Of a stretch of DNA of 8,429 nt, positions 1-6,580 are shown one piece after another. Under the pieces are notes generated by a model that was not told the DNA's origin, ran no database searches, and was given only the letters and a program-made list of their open reading frames with translations. The DNA is from an uncultured Cryomorphaceae bacterium (GTDB lineage Bacteria > Bacteroidota > Bacteroidia > Flavobacteriales > Schleiferiaceae): the NCBI GenBank assembly GCA_937900215.1, contig CALCFH010000513.1:1-8429 (forward strand). Reading direction: 5' to 3'. The position numbers and the translations under genes were made by a program. The stretch's first letter is position 1. Every line of letters begins with the position of its first letter.

Positions 1-387
1 GTGGAAATAGTTTTGTTTTGGCTTTACGTGAACAAAGCGATTCCAAAACTCATGACCTTTGAAGGATGGAACTTTGATATTGTTGCAGGAATTACAGCTC
101 TGTTCATTGCCTACTTTGGGATTTCTAAGAATAGAATAGGATACAAAGCCTTACTGATTTGGAACTTCATAAGTTTAGGGCTATTGCTAAATATTGTTTT
201 TCTCGCGCTCCTCTCGGTTCCTTCGCCCATTCAAAAATTTGCTTTTGATCAGCCCAATATTGCTTTGTTGTATTTCCCTTTCAGTTGGCTGCCTACTTTT
301 ATCGTTCCCATCGTTTTGTTTGGACACCTCGCTTCTATAAGACAATTACTGACTCGTAAAAGTCTGAGACAAAGTGAAAGCGAATGA
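1..387 (+). CDS. Multi-pass membrane protein, C-terminal part (5' end outside window)
   Basis: The reading frame is open from the first base and ends with TGA at 385-387, giving at least 128 residues. The GTG at base 1 could serve as a start, but the frame meets no stop upstream within the window and the first residues (VEIVLFWL) read like the inside of a membrane helix, so I treat the gene as partial. Three further hydrophobic stretches follow at about residues 26-44, 50-73 and 85-112, separated by short loops, and the tail is charged and hydrophilic (RKSLRQSESE). The segment PKLMTFEGWNFDI before the second helix resembles uncharacterised integral membrane proteins of about 200 residues that I recall from Bacteroidota; this is from memory, not a search. 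No catalytic motif is visible and no function can be assigned. It is separated from the next gene by about 210 bases, so it is probably a separate transcription unit. Confidence 0.75.
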   Translation: MEIVLFWLYVNKAIPKLMTFEGWNFDIVAGITALFIAYFGISKNRIGYKALLIWNFISLGLLLNIVFLALLSVPSPIQKFAFDQPNIALLYFPFSWLPTFIVPIVLFGHLASIRQLLTRKSLRQSESE

Positions 388-596
388 ACGGGCTTGTAAA
401 CACAACGCACTTCATTGCACCTTCCTCTAGAAGTTGTTTCAACTAAAATCCGTGGCCACATTCAATAAGTAGCTCCAATTGGGTTTGGTATTTTTCATGC
501 ATTGGCAAACAATAAACCTTATGATTCTATTAAGACTCTAATCCCTCTTTGATGTGAGATATTTGTAGAAACTATGCCTTGTGATAGGTTGAGAAG

Positions 597-1445
597 ATGA
601 ATAAGACCATTTACAACGATGCCGAAAAGAACTCCATTCGCTTTTCTCAGATCAAAAAGATTGAGGCCGAAATGCCTTTTACCGGTCTTGGAGTAAAATA
701 TGTGGCCTCAGGCGAGGAGATTTATTTTGCCAACGACAGAAAGTACATTGTTAAGGAAGGTGAGTACATCATTGGGAATGATTTCACCTCCTCAAACGTA
801 AAAATCGATCAGAATCAGATGGTTCAAGGACTCTGTATCGATATTTCGGCTCAAATCATTGCCGAAGTTGCAGAATATCACGATGTTTCTGGTTCGGATC
901 TGAAGGAGTTTTTACTTTCAGATCAGTTCTTTGTAAATAAATACAATGCAAAGAACACCTGTCTCGGCTACACTTTAAACGAGATCAATCGGAAAATCAT
1001 CTCAGGAACCTTGCGCAATGATCTTCAGCAAAATGAGATTTTCTATAGTCTGGGTGAATCGATCATAATAGATCAACGCTTTGTGTTTGATCATCTCAAT
1101 AAAATGGATTTCAAGAAAGTCATTACCAATGAAGAAGTATTGAGGTCTTTATTGAATGCCAAGGCGTTTATGGATGAACAACTCTTTCAAAATCTTTCGC
1201 TTGAGCAGATTTGTTCCAATGCAGGAATCTCCAAATACCATTTCATTCGACTGTTTAAATCCACCTTTGGAGTTTCGCCCTATCAGTACCAAAAGAGAAA
1301 GAGGCTAGAGAATGCCAAAGTTGAATTGATTGCGGGCAAGTCGGTTTTGGAAGTGGCAGAAGCAAATGGCTATGCAGATGTGCCCACATTTTCTAAGGCC
1401 TTCAAGCAAGTATTCGGAAGCACACCGGGTTCGATTTCAAAATAG
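597..1445 (+). CDS. AraC-family transcriptional regulator
   Basis: This is a 282-residue cytoplasmic DNA-binding regulator. The C-terminal 93 residues (about 190-282) form a typical AraC/XylS double helix-turn-helix domain: the first helix pair is around LSLEQICSNAGISKYHFIRLF, followed by the family signature FGVSPYQYQKRKRLENAK, and the second around VLEVAEANGYADVPTFSKAF, ending FGSTPGSISK. The N-terminal part (about 20-180) is a likely cupin-type sensor or dimerisation domain, with strands such as YFANDRKYIVKEGEYII; its ligand cannot be inferred. Length is usual for the family. The start ATG at 597 follows GAGAAG, a weak purine-rich site. The gene ends 55 bases before the preferred start of an exported hydrolase on the same strand, which makes that gene a candidate target, but only by position. 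The DNA upstream (388-596) shows no clear TAnnTTTG box. Confidence 0.93.
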   Translation: MNKTIYNDAEKNSIRFSQIKKIEAEMPFTGLGVKYVASGEEIYFANDRKYIVKEGEYIIGNDFTSSNVKIDQNQMVQGLCIDISAQIIAEVAEYHDVSGSDLKEFLLSDQFFVNKYNAKNTCLGYTLNEINRKIISGTLRNDLQQNEIFYSLGESIIIDQRFVFDHLNKMDFKKVITNEEVLRSLLNAKAFMDEQLFQNLSLEQICSNAGISKYHFIRLFKSTFGVSPYQYQKRKRLENAKVELIAGKSVLEVAEANGYADVPTFSKAFKQVFGSTPGSISK

Positions 1446-1448
1446 CAA

Positions 1449-1495
1449 TTTTTGACAAATGGCGAATGGCAAGCGCTCGCTTTTTTTGTCAAAAA
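1449..1495. repeat. 11-bp perfect inverted repeat between regulator and hydrolase genes
   Basis: The arms are TTTTTGACAAA (1449-1459) and TTTGTCAAAAA (1485-1495), exact reverse complements 25 bases apart. Inside the loop GCGA (1462-1465) can pair with TCGC (1477-1480), so the RNA could form a long interrupted hairpin just after the AraC stop codon and just before the hydrolase start. The inner GC stem is followed by seven T (1481-1487), the layout of a weak intrinsic terminator, while the long outer stem would compete with it; alternatively the DNA palindrome could be an operator. The role is inferred; only the symmetry is seen. Confidence 0.6.
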
Positions 1496-1500
1496 AAAGT

Positions 1501-3861
1501 ATGTTGCTTAAACACATTCTGACCTTCCCTCTTATTCTTCTTTGTCTTTTATCTAGTGCACAACTAGAGCGCAAACCTCGATTGGGTGCTCAAATTGAGT
1601 ACGTATCCAATAAAGAAGGAGCAGGCTGTAAAGTATTAAAGATAGCCGGAGGTACAAGTGAAGCATTGAAACTTCAGAAGGATGACATCATCACAAAAAT
1701 TGGAAAATCTTCCTTTAATTCTTCGGATGAATTTGTAAGCGAATTCATGAAATACAAAACGAATGATCCACTTGAACTGAAGGTAATTCGCGGCGACAAG
1801 AAAATTACCTTAAAGTCTAAAGTAGTGGGAAGGCCATTTGAAGTAGATGACAACGCCAAAGTCATATACGATGAAGCCCAATACAAAAACGGACAACTCC
1901 GAGTAATAATCAATAAGCCTTATGTGGAAGGTAGATTGCCCGCCATATTGTTCATACCGGGATATACTTGCAGCAGCATAGATGACCTACCCTCCTACCA
2001 TCCATACAAAAGAATAATTGACGCTTATGTAGATGCCTCATTTGTGACATTGCGCATAGAAAAAAGCGGATTGGGTGATAGCAAGAATACCCCAGAATGC
2101 GAATCTTGTGACTTACTCGACGAAATTGAAAACTTTGAAGTGGGCTTAAAAAAGCTCAAATCGCTACCGTATGTGGATACCAATCAAATCATTATAGTAG
2201 GTCATTCAATGGGAGGCATTATTGCTCCGGCACTTAGCGCAAAAAATAAAGTAGCAGGGGTGGTGGTATATGGCACAACCGCGAAATCATGGTTCGAATA
2301 CCAAATAGAAATGTACCGAGTGCAAAATGCATTGGCAGGAATGAACCCCATTGAGGTAGAGCGTTCAGTTGTGGAGCAATACGATTTGAACTACCGCTAT
2401 TTTGTCAAAAAGGAAAGACTAGAAGACCTCGCCAAAGATCCTAAGGCAGACAGTGTTTTGCGTGCAGTTTGGGGCTACGATGGAGAAGGGAAGATTTACT
2501 CTCGCAATGCAGAATATTGGCGTCAAATTCAGGATTATCCGCATCTAGAAAACTGGAAGAATACCAGTGCCAAGGTGTTGGTTCAGTTTGGAGAGTCTGA
2601 CTTCCAAGCCTTCTCAGAAGCGGATCACAAACAAATTGTAAATACTGTCAACTACTTCCATCCAGGCAATGCCACCCTTAAGACCTTCGCACAAACAGAC
2701 CACTATTATGCAAAATCTGGAACGATGCAAGAGGCCTATGACAAATTTGCTAGCGGTCAATACCAACAACTTTTTGATGAATACAATCATGAAGTTGGAC
2801 GATCCGCTGTGCAATGGAGTATAGAAATACTCAACCCAAAAGAAGTTGAAAAGCCCGTAATGGGATGGCGGAAATTAGATACCGAAAGCTATCCAGGCAA
2901 ACAAGACGACATTTCCTTCATCAACGAAAAGGAGGGCTGGTATGTAAATGGGTTCGGAAGTATTTACCATACCCAAGATGGTGGAGTATCATGGGAAAAA
3001 CAGTTAGAACAGAAGGGTTCGTTTTTTCGTGCCATCCTCTTTTTGGATGAAAACATCGGTTTTGTGGGAACCGTAGGAACGGATTACTTCCCCAATGTAA
3101 GCGATACCATTCCGCTGTATCGAACAGAAGATGGTGGAAAAAGCTGGACACCTGTGCTATACGACGGACCCTATGTGAAGGGCATTTGCGCCATTGAAAT
3201 GGTAAAAGAGCAATATATAAATCATGGCAAACTGGATTATAAGACGCATCTATATGCCGTAGGGCGAGTTGGAAGCCCTGCCAACCTCCTAAAATCAAAC
3301 GATGGCGGAAAAACTTGGACTTCAAAAAGCTTAAATGACGATTGTAAAATGCTGTTCGACATAAAGATGTTCGACAAGAATAAAGGCATCGCCTGCGCTG
3401 CTTCGAGTGAAGACCTGAGCATTTCCAATGCCCTCATTTTAAAAACAGAGGATGGAGGAAATAGCTGGAGAAAAGTGTATCAATCTGAGCGACCCTTTGA
3501 AGCAACATGGAAGGCTTCATTCCCAACAGAAAAGGTAGGCTATGTAAGTATACAATCCTATAATCCCGATCCTACCGTAACCCAACAGCGAATAGCCAAG
3601 ACAGCAGACGGAGGTGAAACATGGACAGAAATAGACTTAGTTCAGGATTCAAAAGCCCGCGAATTTGGGATTGGCTTTATCGATGAAAAGCACGGATTTG
3701 TTGGAACGATGAATAGCGGCTTTGAAACCCAAGACGGAGGAAAAACTTGGAACCCAATAAACCTTGGAATGGCTTGCAACAAAATTCGGATTTACAGAGA
3801 TGACAAAGGCAAGATATATGGATATGCCATAGGTGTAGACGTAATGAAGTTAGAATACTAA
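1501..3861 (+). CDS. Exported PDZ - serine alpha/beta hydrolase - Asp-box propeller protein
   Basis: I choose ATG at 1501 (786 residues) over the in-frame ATG at 1459, because 1501 begins a clean Sec signal peptide (MLLKHILTFPLILLCLLSSA, cleavage before Q21) and the earlier start would place the 1449-1495 hairpin in the coding region. Domains in order: PDZ-like about 26-110 (LGAQIEYVSN through GDKKITLKSKVVG); alpha/beta hydrolase about 115-450 with the nucleophile elbow GHSMGG (Ser236), a likely acid in GESDFQ (Asp367) and the histidine of TDHYY (His401), i.e. a complete catalytic triad; then a propeller about 455-786 carrying six Asp-boxes of the form DGGxxW, with Asp at 493, 544, 601, 651, 703 and 745. 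The spacing of roughly 50 residues fits one motif per blade, as in Ycf48-like and BNR proteins. It should act in the periplasm or at the outer surface, probably as an esterase or peptidase; the substrate is unknown. No T9SS sorting domain is seen at its C-terminus (ends VMKLEY). Confidence 0.88.
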   Translation: MLLKHILTFPLILLCLLSSAQLERKPRLGAQIEYVSNKEGAGCKVLKIAGGTSEALKLQKDDIITKIGKSSFNSSDEFVSEFMKYKTNDPLELKVIRGDKKITLKSKVVGRPFEVDDNAKVIYDEAQYKNGQLRVIINKPYVEGRLPAILFIPGYTCSSIDDLPSYHPYKRIIDAYVDASFVTLRIEKSGLGDSKNTPECESCDLLDEIENFEVGLKKLKSLPYVDTNQIIIVGHSMGGIIAPALSAKNKVAGVVVYGTTAKSWFEYQIEMYRVQNALAGMNPIEVERSVVEQYDLNYRYFVKKERLEDLAKDPKADSVLRAVWGYDGEGKIYSRNAEYWRQIQDYPHLENWKNTSAKVLVQFGESDFQAFSEADHKQIVNTVNYFHPGNATLKTFAQTDHYYAKSGTMQEAYDKFASGQYQQLFDEYNHEVGRSAVQWSIEILNPKEVEKPVMGWRKLDTESYPGKQDDISFINEKEGWYVNGFGSIYHTQDGGVSWEKQLEQKGSFFRAILFLDENIGFVGTVGTDYFPNVSDTIPLYRTEDGGKSWTPVLYDGPYVKGICAIEMVKEQYINHGKLDYKTHLYAVGRVGSPANLLKSNDGGKTWTSKSLNDDCKMLFDIKMFDKNKGIACAASSEDLSISNALILKTEDGGNSWRKVYQSERPFEATWKASFPTEKVGYVSIQSYNPDPTVTQQRIAKTADGGETWTEIDLVQDSKAREFGIGFIDEKHGFVGTMNSGFETQDGGKTWNPINLGMACNKIRIYRDDKGKIYGYAIGVDVMKLEY

Positions 3862-3910
3862 AAGTCGATTAAAACTGCCATAATTCATTAGAAAACCAAA
3901 AATTCGAACA

Positions 3911-4150
3911 ATGAATACGAACTACAATAAATTTATTTATGTGGGCTTCTTAGCCATCGGCATCTACCATGCTGGTATTGAGAAAGATTATATGGAAGCA
4001 GCCAGTTCATTTGGTATTGGACTTGCCTTTGATCCATTCGATCCGACTAAAAAATGGCAAGAACGCGCCCTTTGGCAAAAAGCAATACTGCTCCTTCACT
4101 TAGGTATTACCGCGGCTCTCTTTGGTTATGGAATAGGCATAAATGAATAA
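3911..4150 (+). CDS. Small two-helix membrane protein
   Basis: This 79-residue protein has two hydrophobic segments, about residues 8-23 (FIYVGFLAIGIYHAGI) and 57-77 (KAILLLHLGITAALFGYGIG), joined by a conserved-looking loop GLAFDPFDPTKKWQERALWQKA. The loop and second helix recall short, uncharacterised membrane proteins common in Flavobacteriia; this is a memory-based resemblance. The start ATG at 3911 follows an A-rich stretch, as usual in this phylum. It begins 49 bases after the stop of the large hydrolase with no terminator or promoter box between them, so it is probably co-transcribed. The 26-base hairpin at 4196-4221 ends the unit. No enzymatic or transport motif is visible and the function is unknown. 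Confidence 0.75.
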   Translation: MNTNYNKFIYVGFLAIGIYHAGIEKDYMEAASSFGIGLAFDPFDPTKKWQERALWQKAILLLHLGITAALFGYGIGINE

Positions 4151-4195
4151 AAACAAAGGAATTCGTTCTTCAGAAAACAGGATTGACTAAAAAAG

Positions 4196-4221
4196 AAGAG
4201 CCTCGAAAATTCGAGGCTCTT
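4196..4221. terminator. Bidirectional hairpin terminator between converging genes
   Basis: The arms AAGAGCCTCGAA (4196-4207) and TTCGAGGCTCTT (4210-4221) are perfect reverse complements with a very short loop; opening the last A-T pair gives a practical 11-bp stem with a 4-base loop. An A-rich run precedes it (4189-4194), so read on the minus strand the stem is followed by a T-rich tail, and on the plus strand by TTTCTAT. It lies between the plus-strand gene ending at 4150 and the minus-strand gene ending at 4244, as expected for a shared terminator. Confidence 0.88.
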
Positions 4222-4243
4222 TCTATGATAGCTAAAAAAGGAA

Positions 4244-4558
4244 TTATTCCTTAATCACTCTTTCGGTGATAACCTGATGGTCTTTTTGCACACGAACCCC
4301 ATAGGCAGCTGCAAGAAGATTTGACAAATTAAAATTCAAGCGTTCATGTTCAACTTCCAAATTAAGAATAGCTTGCCCTAAAGGATTTAGAAGCTCAACG
4401 GCACTACCTAAGAGCAACTGAATATTCAAGAAATCCTTGGTGGAATTAGGGTGCACTATAACGTCGTCTGCAGCTGCCTCATCCATTTGGCAAAAGATAA
4501 ATTGATTTGGAACAAGCATCATCCTCGCCCTAGATAGCCCGAAATTATTCCTTTTCAT
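4244..4558 (-). CDS. Stand-alone T9SS type A sorting domain protein, possibly decaying
   Basis: Residues about 33-104 of this 104-residue product match the type IX secretion C-terminal sorting domain (Por secretion tail): the opening HPNSTKDFLNIQL, the middle LNPLGQ, the later strand YGVRVQ and the end ITERVIKE. In known T9SS cargo this domain directs export across the outer membrane and attachment or release at the surface. Here there is no cargo: only about 32 residues precede it. The N-terminus (MKRNNFGLSRARMMLVPNQF) looks like a signal peptide whose hydrophobic core is broken by Arg10 and Arg12, and several usual positions are altered (PNS for PNP, NPLGQ for NLLGQ, AAAYG where GxY is common). 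An in-frame TAG lies two codons upstream of the ATG (4562-4564), so the frame does not extend. Either it is a very short secreted protein family member or the remnant of a once functional gene. Domain assignment is firm, functionality is doubtful. Confidence 0.72.
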   Translation of the reverse strand: MKRNNFGLSRARMMLVPNQFIFCQMDEAAADDVIVHPNSTKDFLNIQLLLGSAVELLNPLGQAILNLEVEHERLNFNLSNLLAAAYGVRVQKDHQVITERVIKE

Positions 4559-4789
4559 ATTCTAGTCCTGAACGAGAATCCATTCAACTTAATGCAGCAC
4601 AGATATAAACAAGCTATATCCTTAGGAAGGATTGCAAAAGCAAATTGGAGTAGATAGACATCACATATACTCTTTATAAGTTGAGTTCATCCGTAAAAAA
4701 ATATCCAAGAAATCGTTGTTTTCATACAATACCGTGAAAGGCCTAAGCTTGTGCCCTACTTTTATCACACCTAATGATTTCAAAATAAC

Positions 4790-5257
4790 TTGAAACGGAT
4801 TGAAGTAAAAAAAGGCGAAATACTCCAAAGAAAGGGCGACTTAAACACCCGAGTGTATGAGGTTGAGTCGGGTTTGCTGCGAGGGTATACGATAGACGAA
4901 AAAGGAAAAGAGCATATTTATATGTTCGCTTCTGAGTCTTGGATTCTTGCAGATAATGTTGCAACGAACGAAGCAGCCGTTTTATTTATTGATGCCTTAG
5001 AAGACTCCATTGTAATTCAAAGGCCAAAGGAAAGTGAATCACAGCCTGATTTTCAAAAACTGATTCGGCGAATGGCGGTGCTTCAAAATAGAATCATCAT
5101 GCTTATGAGCGCATCGGGCATAGAGCGATATGAGCATTTCATTAAAACCTATCCGAATATTGTCCAACGGGTTCCTCAAAAAATGATTGCATCTTATCTC
5201 GGCATCACTCCCGAAGCTCTAAGCAACGCCAAAAGACTTCGTCTCCAAAAAAACTAG
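4790..5257 (+). CDS. Crp/Fnr-family transcriptional regulator, N-terminally short
   Basis: The 155-residue frame begins at TTG (4790) with LKRIEVKKGEILQRKGD, the first strands of a cyclic-nucleotide-binding-type beta-roll (about 2-85, including VYEVESGLLRGYTIDEKGKE). A long dimerisation helix follows (about 88-120), then a C-terminal winged-helix region with RVPQKMIASYLGITPEALSN (127-146) as the DNA-binding helices. Members of this Bacteroidota group usually have around 190 residues, with about 25-30 residues before the LKRIEVKKGE segment. Here that part is missing: upstream in frame come FQNN and then two consecutive stops, TAA (4772-4774) and TGA (4775-4777). An ATG at 4774 opens the neighbouring frame but stops after four codons. 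The gene may therefore start at TTG as a short form, or be a pseudogene with a damaged 5' end. Effector unknown; the membrane protein gene 128 bases downstream is a possible target by position. Confidence 0.72.
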   Translation: MKRIEVKKGEILQRKGDLNTRVYEVESGLLRGYTIDEKGKEHIYMFASESWILADNVATNEAAVLFIDALEDSIVIQRPKESESQPDFQKLIRRMAVLQNRIIMLMSASGIERYEHFIKTYPNIVQRVPQKMIASYLGITPEALSNAKRLRLQKN

Positions 5258-5313
5258 CCTCCTTTCGTTTCCTGTTCTTAATATAGATTAATGCATGGGA
5301 AATCAACAGGCTA

Positions 5314-5321
5314 TAGGTTTG
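5314..5321 (+). promoter_or_regulatory. Candidate -7 promoter box (TAGGTTTG) for the downstream membrane protein
   Basis: TAGGTTTG matches the Bacteroidota -7 consensus TAnnTTTG exactly. It lies about 65 bases before the ATG at 5386, so transcription would begin near 5328 and leave a leader of about 58 bases. No good TTTG -33 element is found at the right distance (only TTAATG-like sequence), so the call rests on the -7 box and its position. Confidence 0.4.
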
Positions 5322-5385
5322 TAGCACCTTTAAAAACCATGTCATCCGCTTTTCTTTATGACATTGGTTTTAACCTAACTTCACA

Positions 5386-5829
5386 ATGAGCAACTACAAA
5401 CCTCTTTTTAGAATCTCTTCTGTATTATGGATAATATGGGGCCTCGTTCATATTCTTGCAGGCGCATTTACTCTCCATTTTATACTGTCAGGCGATACGG
5501 CTGCATCCATCTCAGGGATTGCGGATGCAGTAGATCCCAATACTTTAAAAATGGATTATCATTCCGCCACGGCCGCTGTGATTGGTCAACACGGTTTTAA
5601 TTTATTGTGGATTGGATTGGTCACCTTTATGAGTGCCTTTTATATCTGGAAAGGAAATAGGAATGCTATTTTCTTGGCTGCTATTTGCGGAGGCTTGGCA
5701 GATCTGGGCTACTTCCTTTTCTTAGATTTAGGTGGCTTTGTGCATTTTCTTCCTGGAACATTAATGACCCTAGTCTCGGGCTCCGCCATTTTATTGAGCT
5801 TTTACGCTTATTATAAAAGCAAAGCATAA
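5386..5829 (+). CDS. Four-helix integral membrane protein of unknown function
   Basis: The 147-residue product has four clear transmembrane segments: about 8-33 (starting FRISSVLWIIWG), 66-88 (GFNLLWIGLVTFMSAFYIW), 92-115 (NAIFLAAICGGLADLGYFLF) and 118-142 (GFVHFLPGTLMTLVSGSAIL). Between helices 1 and 2 lies a polar, probably exposed loop of about 30 residues (SGDTAASISGIADAVDPN). The C-terminus is short and basic (YYKSKA). No enzymatic motif is visible; the conserved-looking Trp, His and Gly residues inside helices could bind a ligand or cofactor but this is speculation. The start ATG at 5386 is preceded by A/T-rich DNA. It follows a Crp/Fnr-type regulator in the same direction and has a candidate promoter at 5314-5321. 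Function unknown. Confidence 0.85.
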   Translation: MSNYKPLFRISSVLWIIWGLVHILAGAFTLHFILSGDTAASISGIADAVDPNTLKMDYHSATAAVIGQHGFNLLWIGLVTFMSAFYIWKGNRNAIFLAAICGGLADLGYFLFLDLGGFVHFLPGTLMTLVSGSAILLSFYAYYKSKA

Positions 5830-5891
5830 GTAGCTAGTCTTGCTTTGTGCTCAATTAGGTGGATAGAAACTTCGTCAGAATAAATAGACTC

Positions 5892-5899
5892 TACCTTTG
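5892..5899 (+). promoter_or_regulatory. Candidate -7 promoter box (TACCTTTG) for the reductase-LLM operon
   Basis: TACCTTTG fits the Bacteroidota -7 consensus TAnnTTTG. A TTCG at 5871-5874, 17 bases upstream, could serve as an imperfect -33 element. The next gene starts at 6043, so the leader would be about 135 bases, long enough to hold regulatory structure; only a short CCTTT/AAAGG hairpin near 5977-5988 was noticed in it. The call is tentative. Confidence 0.4.
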
Positions 5900-6042
5900 G
5901 GTGGTTCTGGGCATTGGGCTCTAAGTAGAAAACCGTTGATATAAGAGTCAATCCTGTAATCTAGATGCAATTTCCTCCCCTTTGAAAAGGAAAGAGAATA
6001 TCCACCCTCAACCCAAAAAGTGAACACCTAATTAGAATTAAA

Positions 6043-6573
6043 ATGAAAAATATAGTCGCTATTGGTGCGAGCAACAGCAGTAAATCCATCAATAAAACAC
6101 TGGCCATTTATGTGGCTAAAAAAGTAAAAAATGCACATGTTCAAATCGCAGATCTCAATGAATTAGAATTGCCCTTGTTCAGTCCTGACCTAGAAATACG
6201 CAATGGTATTCCTGAAAATGCTCAACTATTTAGGCAGCTCATCACCCATTCAGATGGTATTGTTCTTTCTCTAGCCGAACACAATGGAATGCCTACTGCC
6301 GCCTTTAAAAACCTATCGGATTGGACCTCAAGAATAGACAAAGATTTTTGGCAAAAGAAACCCATGCTCTTATTGGCCACTTCGCCAGGAGGGAGAGGAG
6401 CAATGAGTGTGCTGAACACTATAAAAACCTTAATGCCTCACTTTGGTGGCAATGTTATTGCCGACTTCTCATTGCCTCGTTTTCATCAAAATTTCACGCA
6501 AGAAGGATTAAAGGATCAAGTCTTGAATGCCGACTTGAATAAAAAAATAGAGCTGTTTCAACAGGCACTTTAA
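6043..6573 (+). CDS. NAD(P)H-dependent FMN reductase family protein (flavodoxin fold)
   Basis: The 176-residue protein has the order of motifs seen in the FMN_red family. GASNSSKSINK (8-18) after the first strand is the FMN phosphate-binding loop; SLAEHNGMPTAAFKNLSDW (76-94) is the second flavin-binding loop, where the family usually has PEYNGSxxxxLKNxxDW; TSPGGRGA (113-120) is the third loop contacting the isoalloxazine ring. Length is normal for the family (about 170-190). Family members use NAD(P)H to reduce FMN, or act as azo- or quinone reductases, in the cytoplasm, usually as dimers. The ATG at 6043 lies after an A/T-rich tract. The stop is only seven bases before the start of a luciferase-like monooxygenase gene, so the two are almost certainly one operon, and this protein may supply reduced FMN to that enzyme. 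The substrate and the coupling are inferred, not shown. Confidence 0.92.
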   Translation: MKNIVAIGASNSSKSINKTLAIYVAKKVKNAHVQIADLNELELPLFSPDLEIRNGIPENAQLFRQLITHSDGIVLSLAEHNGMPTAAFKNLSDWTSRIDKDFWQKKPMLLLATSPGGRGAMSVLNTIKTLMPHFGGNVIADFSLPRFHQNFTQEGLKDQVLNADLNKKIELFQQAL

Positions 6574-6580
6574 AAAAAAT

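Noticed and set aside
249..461. 70-codon minus-strand frame across the end of the first gene
   Set aside because: It is antisense to the C-terminal helices of the membrane protein, its product is low in recognisable structure, and it has no plausible upstream signal.
1452..1480. TTGACA at 1452-1457 as a classical -35 element
   Set aside because: No TATAAT-like -10 lies at 16-18 bases, and the classical -35/-10 layout is not the main promoter type in this phylum; the hexamer is part of the inverted repeat.
2921..3325. 134-codon minus-strand frame inside the hydrolase gene
   Set aside because: It mirrors the Asp-box repeats of the propeller (repeated H-H-L patterns are the reverse reading of DGG codons), so it is a shadow of the real gene.
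4674..4725. Minus-strand ATG reading MKTTISWIFFYG upstream of the sorting-domain gene, as a lost signal peptide
   Set aside because: It stops after 12 codons and the following DNA in all three minus-strand frames holds no recognisable protein before the next gene, so a link to the sorting domain cannot be supported.
5818..5851. AGCAAAGCA / TGCTTTGTGCT hairpin over the stop codon of the four-helix membrane protein
   Set aside because: The stem has a two-base bulge and a 14-base loop, and no T tract follows; it is too weak to call a terminator.
6222..6542. Out-of-frame and antisense frames inside the flavin reductase gene
   Set aside because: The reductase frame carries all the family motifs; the others are shadows without motifs.
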